Shown: piece by piece, positions 18,489 to 28,326 of the stretch
Layout of the letters: each line of letters begins with the position of its first letter
Position numbering within the stretch: the stretch's first letter is position 1
From: Veillonella sp. T11011-6
Lineage (GTDB): Bacteria; Bacillota; Negativicutes; Veillonellales; Veillonellaceae
DNA: 64,000 bases
Direction of reading: 5' to 3'
Assembly (NCBI RefSeq): GCF_002959755.1
Contig: NZ_PPCW01000001.1
Coordinates: forward strand, 496,001-560,000
Translations under genes and position numbers: made by a program
Notes under the pieces: model-generated
Seen by the model: the letters and a program-made list of their open reading frames with translations, nothing else
Told to the model about the DNA's origin: nothing
Database searches by the model: none

Positions 18489-20933
18489 TTAACGTAATTT
18501 GCAGTTAATTTCTGCTAATGCATCGATAATAGCTTGAATATTACCATCAATATCCTCATCATTCAACGTACCTTCCATAGAGCGGAATTGTAAGTTGTAT
18601 GCAAGACTGCGGTAACCAGCTTCAATATGTTCACCTTCGTAAACGTCGAAGATAGATGCATTTTCTAAATATTCGCCACCATGCTCTTTAATGATAGATA
18701 AAATTTCACCACTAGATACGGACACAGGTGCCACAATAGCAAGGTCACGGCTAGTACCTGGGAATTTACTGAAGGATGTATAACGGAATGCTGGAATCGT
18801 TAAGGATAATACTGCTTCCAAATCGATTTCAAACATGTATACTTTGCCAGGTAAATCAAAGTTTTTGCTCACTTGTGGGTGTAATTCACCATACTGAGCA
18901 ATCATTTTACCATCAACAACGTATTGAGCACTTACACCTGGATGGAAGTATGGCTCAGTGCCGCGATTAACTTCATAACTTGTAACGCCTAGTTCAGCTA
19001 ACAACGCATCTACTATGCCTTTTACATCATAGAAATCTGTAGTGCGTTCAGCTTGATTCCAACCAGCTTGGTTTGCCTTGCCCATCAAGATACCACAAAC
19101 CATAGGGCGTTCATGAGGTACTTCTGTCAAAGGCAACGCTTTTGGTTCATATACATTAGCTGTTTCAAACAACCAAAGATCCTTATTTTGTTGCGCAATA
19201 TTGCGTTTAGCTGCTTCAATAACAGCTGGTACCAATGTAGTACGCATATAAGGGAACTCTTCGGAAATAGGGTTCAAGATTGGAATGGCAGTATAACGGC
19301 TATCCCCTTCAGGAAGCATCATGTTAGTAAGACCATCTTTATGCATGAAGCTAAATGTAATGATTTGAGTCATACCCAATTTAGCCAATGCATGAGTTAC
19401 CTCTTTAGTAAGAGCTTTCTTAGGTGTCATACCACCAGAGGATAATACGGCTACCGGAATTGTAGGCTTAATATTATCGTAGTTGTAAATACGAGCTACC
19501 TCTTCAGCGATATCAGGCATTACTGTTACATCGCCGCGCCATGTTGGAACGAGGGCAGATAATTTGTCGCCGTCTTCAGTTACAACGAACTCAAGGGCAG
19601 TCAAAATACGAACCATATCGTCTTTTTCAATGTTTGTACCCAAGTAATCGTTAATTTGTTCTGCTGTGAAAGTAACTGTATGTTGCTCTACAGGATTTTT
19701 ATATACATCGATAACGCCTACATCAACTTTACAAGAAGGGCAGATTTGTTGTAATAATTGCGCTGCTCTATCGATAGCATAGGCAGTGTATTTATGATTT
19801 ACACCACGTTCAAAACGACCAGACGCTTCAGAACGCATGCCAAGAGTCTTAGCTGTACGGCGAATGGATGGACCATTGAATACGGCAGCTTCGAAGAGAA
19901 CAGTAGTCGTTTCATTTGTCACTTCACTATCGAATCCACCCATGATACCTGCTACGCCTACTGGTCGTTCTGCGTCGGCAATGATGAGCATAGAGTCATT
20001 CAATTCGCGTTCAGAACCATCAAGGGTAACAAGAACTTCGCCATTTTTAGCGCGTCTTGCCACTAATTGATGACCTTTTACATGGTCATAGTCGTATGCA
20101 TGCATAGGTTGACCAAGTTCTAACATAACGTAGTTTGTGACGTCTACTACATTATTGATAGGACGAATACCACTGTTGCGCAAACGGTTTTGCATCCACA
20201 ATGGAGATGGCTCAACTTTAACATCAGTTACTACACGAGCAGTAAAACGAGTACAAAGATCATCCGCTTCGATGGATACAGATGCTTTGCCTTCAATGGA
20301 CTCGCCATTTTCGTTAACCATGATAACAGGGAATAAAGCTTTTTGGTTTGTCATAATACCGAATTCACGGGATAAACCAACCATGGAGAAGCAATCTGCT
20401 CGGTTAGCAGTCAATTCAAATTCATACACTGTATCATTTAAGCCTAAAACGTCTTTTACATCAAGACCAATTGGTGTACCTTCAGGGAAAATGTAAATGC
20501 CTTGAGCTTCTTCTGGTAATACTAAATCACTAGAAATACCAAATTCCGCAACGGAGCAGAACATGCCTTCAGAAACTACGCCTCGCAATTTACCTTTCTT
20601 AATCTCTGTGCCATCAGCTAGGCGAGATTTATGGTACGCTACAGGCACGATTTGACCTACCACTACATTAGTAGCCGCTGTTACGATTTGTTTAGTAACA
20701 GGCTCACCTTCTTCAGTAAGGCATTCAACTTGGCATACTTGTAATTTATCTGCATCTGGATGCTTTGTAATCTCAACGATTTTACCAGTATAAATTTTCT
20801 TAATGCCATTATCCATAGCAATGACATCTTCTACAGGAATACCAGCTTGTGTTAATTCATCGGCCAATTCTTGAGCAGGACGATTCATATCCACAGGCAC
20901 GTATTCGTTCATCCACTGTAAACTTGCTTTCAT
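18489..20933 (-). CDS. pheT: Phenylalanyl-tRNA synthetase beta subunit
   Basis: Beta chain of the alpha2-beta2 enzyme that charges tRNA-Phe. It has 814 residues, full length. The N-terminal tRNA-binding OB domain (about 40-150) contains KHPDADKLQVCQVE. The B3/B4 editing region has VVDVTNYVMLELGQPMHAYDYD. The B5 domain lies at about 400-480, with the catalytic-like core after it. The C-terminal FDX-ACB anticodon-binding domain has RYTSFSKFPGTSRDLAIVAP. ATG 20933 follows AGGAGGA-type sequence, 9 bases after pheS, so the two form an operon with pheS first. Confidence 0.97.
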   Translation of the reverse strand: MKASLQWMNEYVPVDMNRPAQELADELTQAGIPVEDVIAMDNGIKKIYTGKIVEITKHPDADKLQVCQVECLTEEGEPVTKQIVTAATNVVVGQIVPVAYHKSRLADGTEIKKGKLRGVVSEGMFCSVAEFGISSDLVLPEEAQGIYIFPEGTPIGLDVKDVLGLNDTVYEFELTANRADCFSMVGLSREFGIMTNQKALFPVIMVNENGESIEGKASVSIEADDLCTRFTARVVTDVKVEPSPLWMQNRLRNSGIRPINNVVDVTNYVMLELGQPMHAYDYDHVKGHQLVARRAKNGEVLVTLDGSERELNDSMLIIADAERPVGVAGIMGGFDSEVTNETTTVLFEAAVFNGPSIRRTAKTLGMRSEASGRFERGVNHKYTAYAIDRAAQLLQQICPSCKVDVGVIDVYKNPVEQHTVTFTAEQINDYLGTNIEKDDMVRILTALEFVVTEDGDKLSALVPTWRGDVTVMPDIAEEVARIYNYDNIKPTIPVAVLSSGGMTPKKALTKEVTHALAKLGMTQIITFSFMHKDGLTNMMLPEGDSRYTAIPILNPISEEFPYMRTTLVPAVIEAAKRNIAQQNKDLWLFETANVYEPKALPLTEVPHERPMVCGILMGKANQAGWNQAERTTDFYDVKGIVDALLAELGVTSYEVNRGTEPYFHPGVSAQYVVDGKMIAQYGELHPQVSKNFDLPGKVYMFEIDLEAVLSLTIPAFRYTSFSKFPGTSRDLAIVAPVSVSSGEILSIIKEHGGEYLENASIFDVYEGEHIEAGYRSLAYNLQFRSMEGTLNDEDIDGNIQAIIDALAEINCKLR

Positions 20934-20942
20934 GAGTTCCTC

Positions 20943-21977
<1,035 letters not shown>

Positions 21978-22001
21978 CTATATTTAAAAGTCTAAACTAT
22001 A

Positions 22002-22466
22002 TTATACCAAATCAGGGTTGTCTTCTTCAATAAAACGCCATGGTAATTCAGGTAATGACTTCTCTTCTAGTACAAAAAATGTACCACGTGCCAAGTGAAC
22101 AAGTTCACCTAATTCATTATAGATACGTGCTGTAGCAACCATAGTTGTTTTACCATTATGCTCTACATTGGCTACACCACGCAATACAGTACCACCCTTA
22201 ACAGCTTTCACATAGTTACCATTAAGATCAATAGTGCTAACAGATTTGCCCAATGTGAAACAAGCGGTCCCCATTACACTATCTGCTAAACCAATACAAA
22301 CGGCACCATGTAAATCCCCTCGGAAATTACAATACTCTGTATCATTTGTTTGTAAGGTCATTTCTGCATGACCTGGTTCAACTGCTGTAATTTCAGAATC
22401 TTTTACCCAAGAAAATGGATTCTGATTTCGTAATTCGTTGAAATATTCTAACAATGTTGTAGCCAT
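22002..22466 (-). CDS. PaaI-family hotdog thioesterase
   Basis: It has 154 residues with a single hotdog fold. The family motif region FRGDLHGAVCIGLADSVMGTACFTLG resembles the HGG-type active-site helix of PaaI/YdiI thioesterases, which cleave aryl- or acyl-CoA. The GTVLRGVANVEHNGKTTMVATARIYNE strand segment is also typical. I choose ATG 22466 because GGAGAA sits 6-7 bases upstream of it. That site overlaps the alternative start four codons earlier. The acyl-CoA substrate is unknown. It may be co-transcribed with pheST. Confidence 0.85.
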   Translation of the reverse strand: MATTLLEYFNELRNQNPFSWVKDSEITAVEPGHAEMTLQTNDTEYCNFRGDLHGAVCIGLADSVMGTACFTLGKSVSTIDLNGNYVKAVKGGTVLRGVANVEHNGKTTMVATARIYNELGELVHLARGTFFVLEEKSLPELPWRFIEEDNPDLV

Positions 22467-22493
22467 AAGGTTCTCCATTCAATATACTTACCC

Positions 22494-22511
22494 GTAGATT
22501 AGGTAATCTAC
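22494..22511. other. Perfect palindrome in the thioesterase leader
   Basis: GTAGATTA-GG-TAATCTAC, 8-bp arms, 28 bases before the thioesterase start. No T-run follows, so it is an operator or a leader stem-loop rather than a terminator. Role unknown. Confidence 0.45.
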
Positions 22512-22588
22512 ATACCCCGTTTATTACAAATTACTTGCATGAAATGATTTAGAGCGTTCTTGCAAAAAAACTCAGTACAAACATAAAA

Positions 22589-22631
22589 ATGGTGCGTTAC
22601 ATCATACATATTGTATCATGCAACGCACCAT
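22589..22631 (-). terminator. Terminator of the MacAB-like operon
   Basis: Long imperfect hairpin with outer arms ATGGTGCGTT (22589-22598) and AACGCACCAT (22622-22631). On minus it is followed by TTTTTATG. It lies about 60 bases beyond the permease stop. Confidence 0.8.
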
Positions 22632-22693
22632 ATGCGAATAACTCTATCTAATTATGTAGTATGTTCTTAAAAAAACGCATCTACAACTAAGGA

Positions 22694-23905
22694 TTATTCA
22701 TAATGTAATGCATCAATTGGATTAAGTTTAGCCGCTTTACGGGCTGGATAAATACCAAAGATCAAACCTATTGCCATAGAGAAGGCAAAGGACATTCCAA
22801 TCGTTGGTATAGATATAACTGTACTCATGCCCGAAGCCATGCCAATCAGCTTAGATGAGCCTATGCCGAGTATAATCCCTATTATGCCCCCCATCAAACT
22901 GATAACAACAGCTTCGATAAGGAACTGTGTAACGATAACACTATAAGTAGCACCCAGCGCTTTACGTATCCCAATCTCTCTTGTCCGTTCAGTTACGGAT
23001 ACGAGCATAATATTCATAATGCCAATACCACCAACAACGAGCGAGATAGCAGCTACAGCACCAAGGAATAATGTTAATGTTCCTGTAGTTTCCTCCATAG
23101 TTTCCATGATGGAGTTCATGTTCTGAATATTGAAATCATCTAGATTAGTATCCTTGATTCCATGACGTACGCGCAACAGGTTTTCAATATCGGATTGTAA
23201 ACGATCGATACCGTTTTCATCCTTACCTGTTACGTAGATCATTCGAAGATAATCAACACCTTCTACCCGTTCCATGGCTGTAGTATACGGGATAATAACC
23301 ATATCATCTTGGTCATTACCCATAGCACCACTACCCTTACTATTAAGGACACCAATGATACGGAACGGAATGTTTTTAACACGAATTTCTGCACCTACTG
23401 GATCTTCATCACCAAATAGATTTTTAACAACTGTTTTACCTACTACTGCCACACGTTCACGATTCTGTACATTCTTTTCAGATAAGAAGCGACCAGATTT
23501 CATAGACCAATTGTTTACATCTAAATAGTTATAACTAACACCAGATACAGAAGTGGTCCAATTCTTATTTTGATATATTACTACATACGAACCGTTTGTC
23601 ATTGGACTGGCAGCTTTCACACCATCCAATTTTGAAATAGCTTCGTAATCAGAAACCTTTAAAGACTTCATAGAGCCTGCAGAAGGTCGAACCCCTGGTG
23701 TGCGTGGTGCCCCAGGCATAACCATCAATAGATTAGATCCTAAGCTAGAGATGGAGTTTTGAATATCTTGCTTTACACCATTACCAATAGATACTAAGGC
23801 AATTACGGCAGCTACACCGATGATGATGCCTAACATGGTTAAAATGGAACGCATTTTATTAGCAATGAGGGATGCCCATGCCATTAAGAAACTCTCTTTA
23901 TACAT
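22694..23905 (-). CDS. ABC transporter permease, MacB/FtsX type
   Basis: Inner-membrane subunit of a mechanotransmission ABC exporter, 403 residues. The N-terminus (FLMAWASLIANKMRSILTMLGIIIGVAAVIALVSI) holds the first membrane helix. A large periplasmic MacB-PCD domain fills about 45-270. Three more helices fill the C-terminal third, ending in the IGLIFGIYPARKAAKLNPIDALHYE signature. Unlike E. coli MacB the ATPase is a separate protein, encoded just upstream with an 8-base overlap. Together with the adaptor gene this predicts export of peptides, lipoproteins or macrolide-like compounds. The substrate is unknown. Confidence 0.93.
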   Translation of the reverse strand: MYKESFLMAWASLIANKMRSILTMLGIIIGVAAVIALVSIGNGVKQDIQNSISSLGSNLLMVMPGAPRTPGVRPSAGSMKSLKVSDYEAISKLDGVKAASPMTNGSYVVIYQNKNWTTSVSGVSYNYLDVNNWSMKSGRFLSEKNVQNRERVAVVGKTVVKNLFGDEDPVGAEIRVKNIPFRIIGVLNSKGSGAMGNDQDDMVIIPYTTAMERVEGVDYLRMIYVTGKDENGIDRLQSDIENLLRVRHGIKDTNLDDFNIQNMNSIMETMEETTGTLTLFLGAVAAISLVVGGIGIMNIMLVSVTERTREIGIRKALGATYSVIVTQFLIEAVVISLMGGIIGIILGIGSSKLIGMASGMSTVISIPTIGMSFAFSMAIGLIFGIYPARKAAKLNPIDALHYE

Positions 23906-24620
23906 GTGGCACCTCCTGTACAGGCGTCATATTAAGATTTTGGGAATCCTCTACAATTAAACCATCACGCAATACTACATTGCGACTTGCATAGGTTGCA
24001 ATTTCCGGTTCATGAGTAACAAGGATTATAGTTCGCCCTTCATCGTAAAGGCCTCTAAAAATATTCATAACATCGATAGTCGACTTGGAGTCAAGGTTAC
24101 CTGTCGGTTCATCGGCCATGATGATAGCAGGATTATTAGCCAGTGCACGAGCAATAGCAACACGTTGACGTTGACCACCAGACAACTCAGATGGCAAGTG
24201 ATCCATACGCTCACCAAGACCAACGGAAGATAATAGTGCCGCAGCTCGTTCATTACGCGATTTTTTATCCATCCCTGCATAAATCATAGGGAGCGCTACA
24301 TTTTCTAAGGCTGTTAATTTTGTTAATAAGTTAAAACTTTGGAATACAAAGCCTATTTGTTTATTTCGTACAAAGGCCAATTCATCATCGGATAAGGTAG
24401 CTACCTCATCGCCATTAAGGCGGTATGAACCTGTCGTTGGTCTGTCTAAACAGCCAAGAATGTTCATAAAGGTAGACTTACCAGAACCAGAAGGACCCAT
24501 AATAGATACGAATTCGCCTTTATTGACCTGTAAATCGATACCATGCAAAACAGGCACCGATAATTTACCATTTACATAGGTCTTCGTAATCCCTTGTATA
24601 TCGATTACTGCTTGATTCAT
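23898..24620 (-). CDS. ABC transporter ATP-binding protein, MacB/LolD type
   Basis: Energises the adjacent permease. It has 240 residues. Walker A is GPSGSGKST, the Q-loop is in GFVFQSFNLL, the signature is LSGGQRQRVAIARAL, Walker B is IIMADEPTGNLD, and the H-loop is in VTHEPE. The close match to the LolD/MacB subgroup agrees with an FtsX-type permease. I prefer ATG 24620. The frame can also begin at a GTG two codons earlier. It lies 12 bases after the adaptor gene and overlaps the permease start by 8 bases, so the three are one operon. Confidence 0.95.
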   Translation of the reverse strand: MNQAVIDIQGITKTYVNGKLSVPVLHGIDLQVNKGEFVSIMGPSGSGKSTFMNILGCLDRPTTGSYRLNGDEVATLSDDELAFVRNKQIGFVFQSFNLLTKLTALENVALPMIYAGMDKKSRNERAAALLSSVGLGERMDHLPSELSGGQRQRVAIARALANNPAIIMADEPTGNLDSKSTIDVMNIFRGLYDEGRTIILVTHEPEIATYASRNVVLRDGLIVEDSQNLNMTPVQEVPHV

Positions 24621-24632
24621 ATTCACCTACTA

Positions 24633-25715
24633 TTAGAATGGTCCACGGCTATTATTCTTAGGTGCCGTTACATCACCACTTACGATGATTTCATCACCTT
24701 CAGATAAACCTTTTAAAATTTGTACGTTAGTATCCCCAGTTACACCTGTAGAAACAGCTGTACGTACTGGTTGACCATCTTTAATAACATATACGTATTC
24801 ACCTTGCTTATCTGTACGCACAGCAGTAAGCGGTACTACCAATGTGTTTTTAATATCTTCACCAAAGATGGTTGCACGAGCCGTCATAGATGGTAAGAAG
24901 TTGTTGGAAATATTTTCAGGAATTTGAACTTTTACAGTATAGTACACAACACTGTTGCTTGTAGCACCCATGTTACCTTTTGTACCTTTTGCGATTTCAG
25001 ATACGTAGCCTGTGAAAGTTTCACCCGGTTTAGAGTCTACAGTAAATTCTACTTTAGCACCTTGTTTGATACTACCAATATCGGTTTCATCTACTGTTAA
25101 GTAAATTTCTAAGTTACTTAAATCTGCGATAGTAGCGATAATCATTTGTGTAGAAATACCGGTACTGATAGTTTGACCAGCTTTCAATGGAGTGCCTATA
25201 ACAGTGCCAGACATTGGTGCTGTAATTGTAGCATCGCTTAAATCTGCTGCTGCGCGGTCATACGTAGATTTTGCACGTTCATAAGATGTTACAGAATCAT
25301 CATAGGTTTGTTGAGCGATAGCATTTTGGTCTGCTAATGCTTTATAACGATTCATATCAAGTTCTGCCTTAGCTAATGCAGCTCGTGCATCATCTGCAGA
25401 GGCTTGTAATTGACGTGTATCAATATAAGCGATAACTTGACCAGCCGTAACTTGATCATTCTCTTTTACTAAAACTTTTTCAAGCTTACCAGCCACATTC
25501 GTAGAAACGTCTACATAATTTACAGGGTTAATAGTACCAGTTGCGCTAATACTAGTTTTTACATCACCCTTTTCTACCTTACCAGTAGTATATAAGTTTT
25601 GTGTTTGCTTAGAACCTTCGCTATGCATGTAGTAGTATGTACCACTACCAAGAACACAAAGAACAACAGCACCTGCAATAATGCGTTTACGATGCTTTTG
25701 CAAAAATTCTTTCAT
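24633..25715 (-). CDS. Periplasmic adaptor (membrane fusion) protein, MacA/HlyD type
   Basis: Bridges the inner-membrane ABC pump to an outer-membrane channel. It has 360 residues. A basic N-terminus and one membrane anchor (about 10-29, IIAGAVVLCVLGSGTYYYM) precede a biotinyl-lipoyl-like half (GKLEKVLVKENDQVTAGQVIAYID), an alpha-hairpin coiled coil at about 105-160, the second lipoyl half (ITAPMSGTVIGTPLKAGQTI), and the beta-barrel and membrane-proximal domains. No TolC-like gene is in the window, so the channel must come from elsewhere. ATG 25715 follows AAGGAGA. It is the first gene of the operon and has its own promoter. Confidence 0.92.
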   Translation of the reverse strand: MKEFLQKHRKRIIAGAVVLCVLGSGTYYYMHSEGSKQTQNLYTTGKVEKGDVKTSISATGTINPVNYVDVSTNVAGKLEKVLVKENDQVTAGQVIAYIDTRQLQASADDARAALAKAELDMNRYKALADQNAIAQQTYDDSVTSYERAKSTYDRAAADLSDATITAPMSGTVIGTPLKAGQTISTGISTQMIIATIADLSNLEIYLTVDETDIGSIKQGAKVEFTVDSKPGETFTGYVSEIAKGTKGNMGATSNSVVYYTVKVQIPENISNNFLPSMTARATIFGEDIKNTLVVPLTAVRTDKQGEYVYVIKDGQPVRTAVSTGVTGDTNVQILKGLSEGDEIIVSGDVTAPKNNSRGPF

Positions 25716-25770
25716 TATAATCTCCTTATATTAAAATGAAGATATTGGCACAACATGTATCGTTCCTAAC

Positions 25771-25785
25771 AATACTATTAGTATT
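25771..25785. promoter_or_regulatory. Palindromic operator candidate at the macA start site
   Basis: Perfect AATACTA-T-TAGTATT palindrome, 7-bp arms, located 6-20 bases beyond the -10 and so covering the expected transcription start. This is a classic repressor position. The regulator is unknown. Confidence 0.5.
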
Positions 25786-25790
25786 TTTAA

Positions 25791-25819
25791 ATTATACAGT
25801 ACCAATTACTTTTATGCAA
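25791..25819 (-). promoter_or_regulatory. Promoter of the MacAB-like operon
   Basis: Minus-strand TTGCAT (25814-25819), 17 bases, perfect TATAAT (25791-25796), about 75 bases before the adaptor ATG. Confidence 0.75.
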
Positions 25820-25855
25820 TATAATTTCATTAATGAATAATTGATGATAAAAGAA

Positions 25856-25875
25856 AATGACCCTTGCGGGTCATT
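25856..25875 (-). terminator. pfkA terminator
   Basis: Stem AATGACCC (25856-25863) with GGGTCATT (25868-25875), followed on minus by TTTTCTTTT. It lies 6 bases after the pfkA stop. Confidence 0.85.
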
Positions 25876-25881
25876 ACTAAA

Positions 25882-26841
25882 TTAACTACTCAGTATAGAT
25901 AATAATGTGTAGTCCTTCTCATTGATAGGGAATTCAAGGCTTTCAGCCTCGTCATAGGAAATAGCCCGAATATGACCATCAATATATCCTATTAAGCGGT
26001 TATCAGTACCATTCATCAATAACTCAATACAAGTTTCACTCATACGAGCCGCTAATATAGCATCAAATGCAGAAGGACCTCCACCGCGTTGTAAATATCC
26101 TAATACAGTCAAACTGGGATCAAATTCCGTATGCTCCTTAATAAAGGATTTTACTTCACCGCTATTATATGCACCTTCAGCAACGAGTATCACACTATAT
26201 TCTTTACCACGTATCTGTGTTTCCTTTAAATGACGACATACCTCATGTAAAGGCATAGGTTTTTCAGGAACGAGTACAATTTCTGCACCACAGGCAAGGC
26301 CAGCTTTAAGAGCAATATGACCTGATTTACGTCCCATCACCTCTACAATGGCGACGCGTTCATGGGAGTTAGATGTATCACGAATTCTACCAACCGCATC
26401 AACCACAGTATTCAGAGCCGTATCAAAGCCTATCGTATATTGAGTGCCGCCCATATCATTATCTATAGTACAGGGAATCGTCATAGTAGACATACCAAGC
26501 TTAGCTAAACTCGTAGCGCCTCGCATAGAACCATCGCCACCGATAACTATAAGGTGATCAATGCTATGGGCTTTTAAAATATTGTAAGCTTTACGCTGAA
26601 CATCTTCATTTTGAAACTCAGGAAAACGAGCTGTTTTTAGCATGGTACCGCCTTGAGTAATAATGCCACCCACAGAACGGTTTGCTAAAGGAACAAATTG
26701 TTCTTCCATGATACCTAAATAGCCACGTTCAATACCGAAAACTTCAAAGCCTTCATGAATGGCTTTTCTAGTTAGCGCTCTTATGGCGGCGTTCATTCCA
26801 GGTGCGTCTCCGCCGCTTGTTAGTATTGCGATTCTTCTCAT
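25882..26841 (-). CDS. pfkA: ATP-dependent 6-phosphofructokinase
   Basis: Phosphorylates fructose-6-phosphate, the committed step of glycolysis. It is 319 residues, the standard bacterial PfkA size, from ATG 26841. That start has AAGGGGG seven bases upstream and gives the canonical MRRIAILTSGGDAPGMNAAI. The longer frame to 26940 adds a non-homologous segment read from inside the neighbouring gene. Visible motifs: GGDGSMRGA (ATP/Mg), TIDNDMGGTQYTIGFDTAL with the catalytic Asp region, VEVMGRKSGHIAL, and LGYLQRGGGPSAFDA. The start lies inside the 3' end of the shikimate-kinase-like gene (74-base overlap). Confidence 0.96.
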   Translation of the reverse strand: MRRIAILTSGGDAPGMNAAIRALTRKAIHEGFEVFGIERGYLGIMEEQFVPLANRSVGGIITQGGTMLKTARFPEFQNEDVQRKAYNILKAHSIDHLIVIGGDGSMRGATSLAKLGMSTMTIPCTIDNDMGGTQYTIGFDTALNTVVDAVGRIRDTSNSHERVAIVEVMGRKSGHIALKAGLACGAEIVLVPEKPMPLHEVCRHLKETQIRGKEYSVILVAEGAYNSGEVKSFIKEHTEFDPSLTVLGYLQRGGGPSAFDAILAARMSETCIELLMNGTDNRLIGYIDGHIRAISYDEAESLEFPINEKDYTLLSILSS

Positions 26842-27682
26842 ATCCATTACCCCCTTGTGGTGTACGTTGTTTGGATATAGTTTCTGTCTTATTTCCTGTA
26901 ACTGCTTGATTAGGTTTCTTATGTTTGCGACGTTTATCATTACCCGCTCTATAAGACGCTACCTTATTAGATAGTTCTTTTTTTAAGACTATTTGCTTAG
27001 TTTCTGTATCATTAGAAATCTGTTTATTAAAGCGTTGTGATTTAGATAAGCTAGGATTATCTAATTTATTTCTTAGAGAATTATTAAATTGTAATTCTTG
27101 AGATGGCTCTTTACCATCTCTATTATCCGTATCATTGGGTTGACGTCTTGCTTTAAATTGAACACCTGAGGTAACTAACTCATCCTCAATACGTTGCATA
27201 AAATCATAGGTCCGACCATTTGTTGTATCTAGTACAAAATCACACTGCTTATACACTGGTTTCCAGGATTGTATCATAGCATGTACAAAGGCATGAACAT
27301 TGTTGTAATCCATGGTTGGCCGCTTCCCAATACGGCGATTCACACGGCTCACAATGCGAAATTGTGCAGCCCGGATACCAATGATATAAGAATATTTCTT
27401 CAATACCTTTAATGTGCGATGTTCAATGGGAAAATTACCACCTACGGAGATAACTGCTTCGTGATATAAGCAAACCTTTTTCAATACATCCATTTCTGCA
27501 CGTCGGAATGCTTTTTCCCCAATTTTCTTGAATATTTCAGCAATAGGCAACCCAAAACGACTTTCTAATACACGATCGGTATCTACAAATTGCCACCCCT
27601 TGCGTTCCGCAAGATTACGACCGAAATGGCTTTTGCCACTCCCCATAGAACCGATGAGCATAATATTTCGTTTTATTATCAT
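26768..27682 (-). CDS. Shikimate-kinase-like protein with long basic C-terminal extension
   Basis: It has 304 residues. The first ~175 form a shikimate kinase fold: Walker A GSMGSGKSHFGRNLA, DTDRVLE (Asp for shikimate), the FRRAE Arg, and the KRPTM lid Arg. The usual triple-Gly motif reads SVGGNFP, so one Gly is replaced. The last ~130 residues are a hydrophilic, Lys/Arg/Asn/Gln-rich, low-complexity tail with no domain I recognise. The tail runs 74 bases out of frame into pfkA. A typical AroK has ~170 residues, so the tail may be a real extension or the product of a lost stop codon. It is the first gene of a two-gene unit with pfkA, just after the pilus operon terminator. Enzymatic activity is likely but not certain. 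Confidence 0.75.
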   Translation of the reverse strand: MIIKRNIMLIGSMGSGKSHFGRNLAERKGWQFVDTDRVLESRFGLPIAEIFKKIGEKAFRRAEMDVLKKVCLYHEAVISVGGNFPIEHRTLKVLKKYSYIIGIRAAQFRIVSRVNRRIGKRPTMDYNNVHAFVHAMIQSWKPVYKQCDFVLDTTNGRTYDFMQRIEDELVTSGVQFKARRQPNDTDNRDGKEPSQELQFNNSLRNKLDNPSLSKSQRFNKQISNDTETKQIVLKKELSNKVASYRAGNDKRRKHKKPNQAVTGNKTETISKQRTPQGGNGYEKNRNTNKRRRRTWNERRHKSAN

Positions 27683-27743
27683 CTGTTATGTGCCCCTTAT
27701 TATTTCATATCCTTCATTGTACTATAAAATGCAACAAAAACAA

Positions 27744-27778
27744 AGACAGACTATAGGATAACAATCTATAATCTGTCT
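27744..27778 (-). terminator. Pilus operon terminator
   Basis: Hairpin with arms AGACAGACTATAG (27744-27756) and 27766-27778, followed on minus by TTTGTTTTTGTT. It lies about 30 bases after the last pilus gene. Confidence 0.75.
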
Positions 27779-27807
27779 CTATTAATATTACTATAAAAGA
27801 ATATATA

Positions 27808-28326
27808 TTAAGACCTCATAGTCGGTTTTACTGCACAATGTACATACACAACATTGCCTTTTCGTTCTATGTCCTCTATTTCTATACGGCGTGAAGGGTC
27901 TTTTGCTTCAACAGTATTAATCCAGTTGATTAGACGTTCTGTACTTCCTAATAAATTTAACTCTAATACACCTTCATGCTCATCAGTACTAACAATCATT
28001 AATGGTTCTCCTTGCAAAGACTCAAAAACACTAGTATTAGAACTCGTGTTCGACAGCTTATTTTCTGTAAAAGACGCTAGTAATTTTGCTTCCTTAGATG
28101 CGATATAATCTGACTCAACCTGCATTTGGATAACATAATTTTCTTGTCGTTCTTTCAAATGAGTCGCTTTGTGATCTAAGCTTATATATCCATATAGTGA
28201 GATACTAATGATGATGCCCCACACTAGTATGCTCATTACTATCTTCTCTACTGGATATGTTGTGCTCTCCTTTAGATCCTTCCATATGGAATGTATATAT
28301 ACCTTGATCTGCTTTAACTGTTCCAT
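27808..28326 (-). CDS. PilO/GspM-like pilus assembly protein
   Basis: It has 172 residues. A cytoplasmic N-terminus is followed by one membrane helix at about 28-47 (IVMSILVWGIIISISLYGYI), a coiled-coil-prone segment (50-85), and a small C-terminal alpha/beta domain ending RRIEIEDIERKGNVVYVHC. This bitopic layout and the position after PilM- and PilN-like genes identify the PilO role in the inner-membrane alignment complex. Sequence similarity alone is weak. Its first 122 bases overlap the pilN-like gene in another frame, and the ribosome site is poor, suggesting translation coupled to the upstream gene. It is the last gene of the operon. Confidence 0.7.
   Translation of the reverse strand: MEQLKQIKVYIHSIWKDLKESTTYPVEKIVMSILVWGIIISISLYGYISLDHKATHLKERQENYVIQMQVESDYIASKEAKLLASFTENKLSNTSSNTSVFESLQGEPLMIVSTDEHEGVLELNLLGSTERLINWINTVEAKDPSRRIEIEDIERKGNVVYVHCAVKPTMRS

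Noticed and set aside
26842-26940. N-terminal extension of PfkA
   Set aside because: The sequence ahead of MRRIAILTSGG is not PfkA-like and is read from within the preceding gene. The ribosome site fits ATG 26841.
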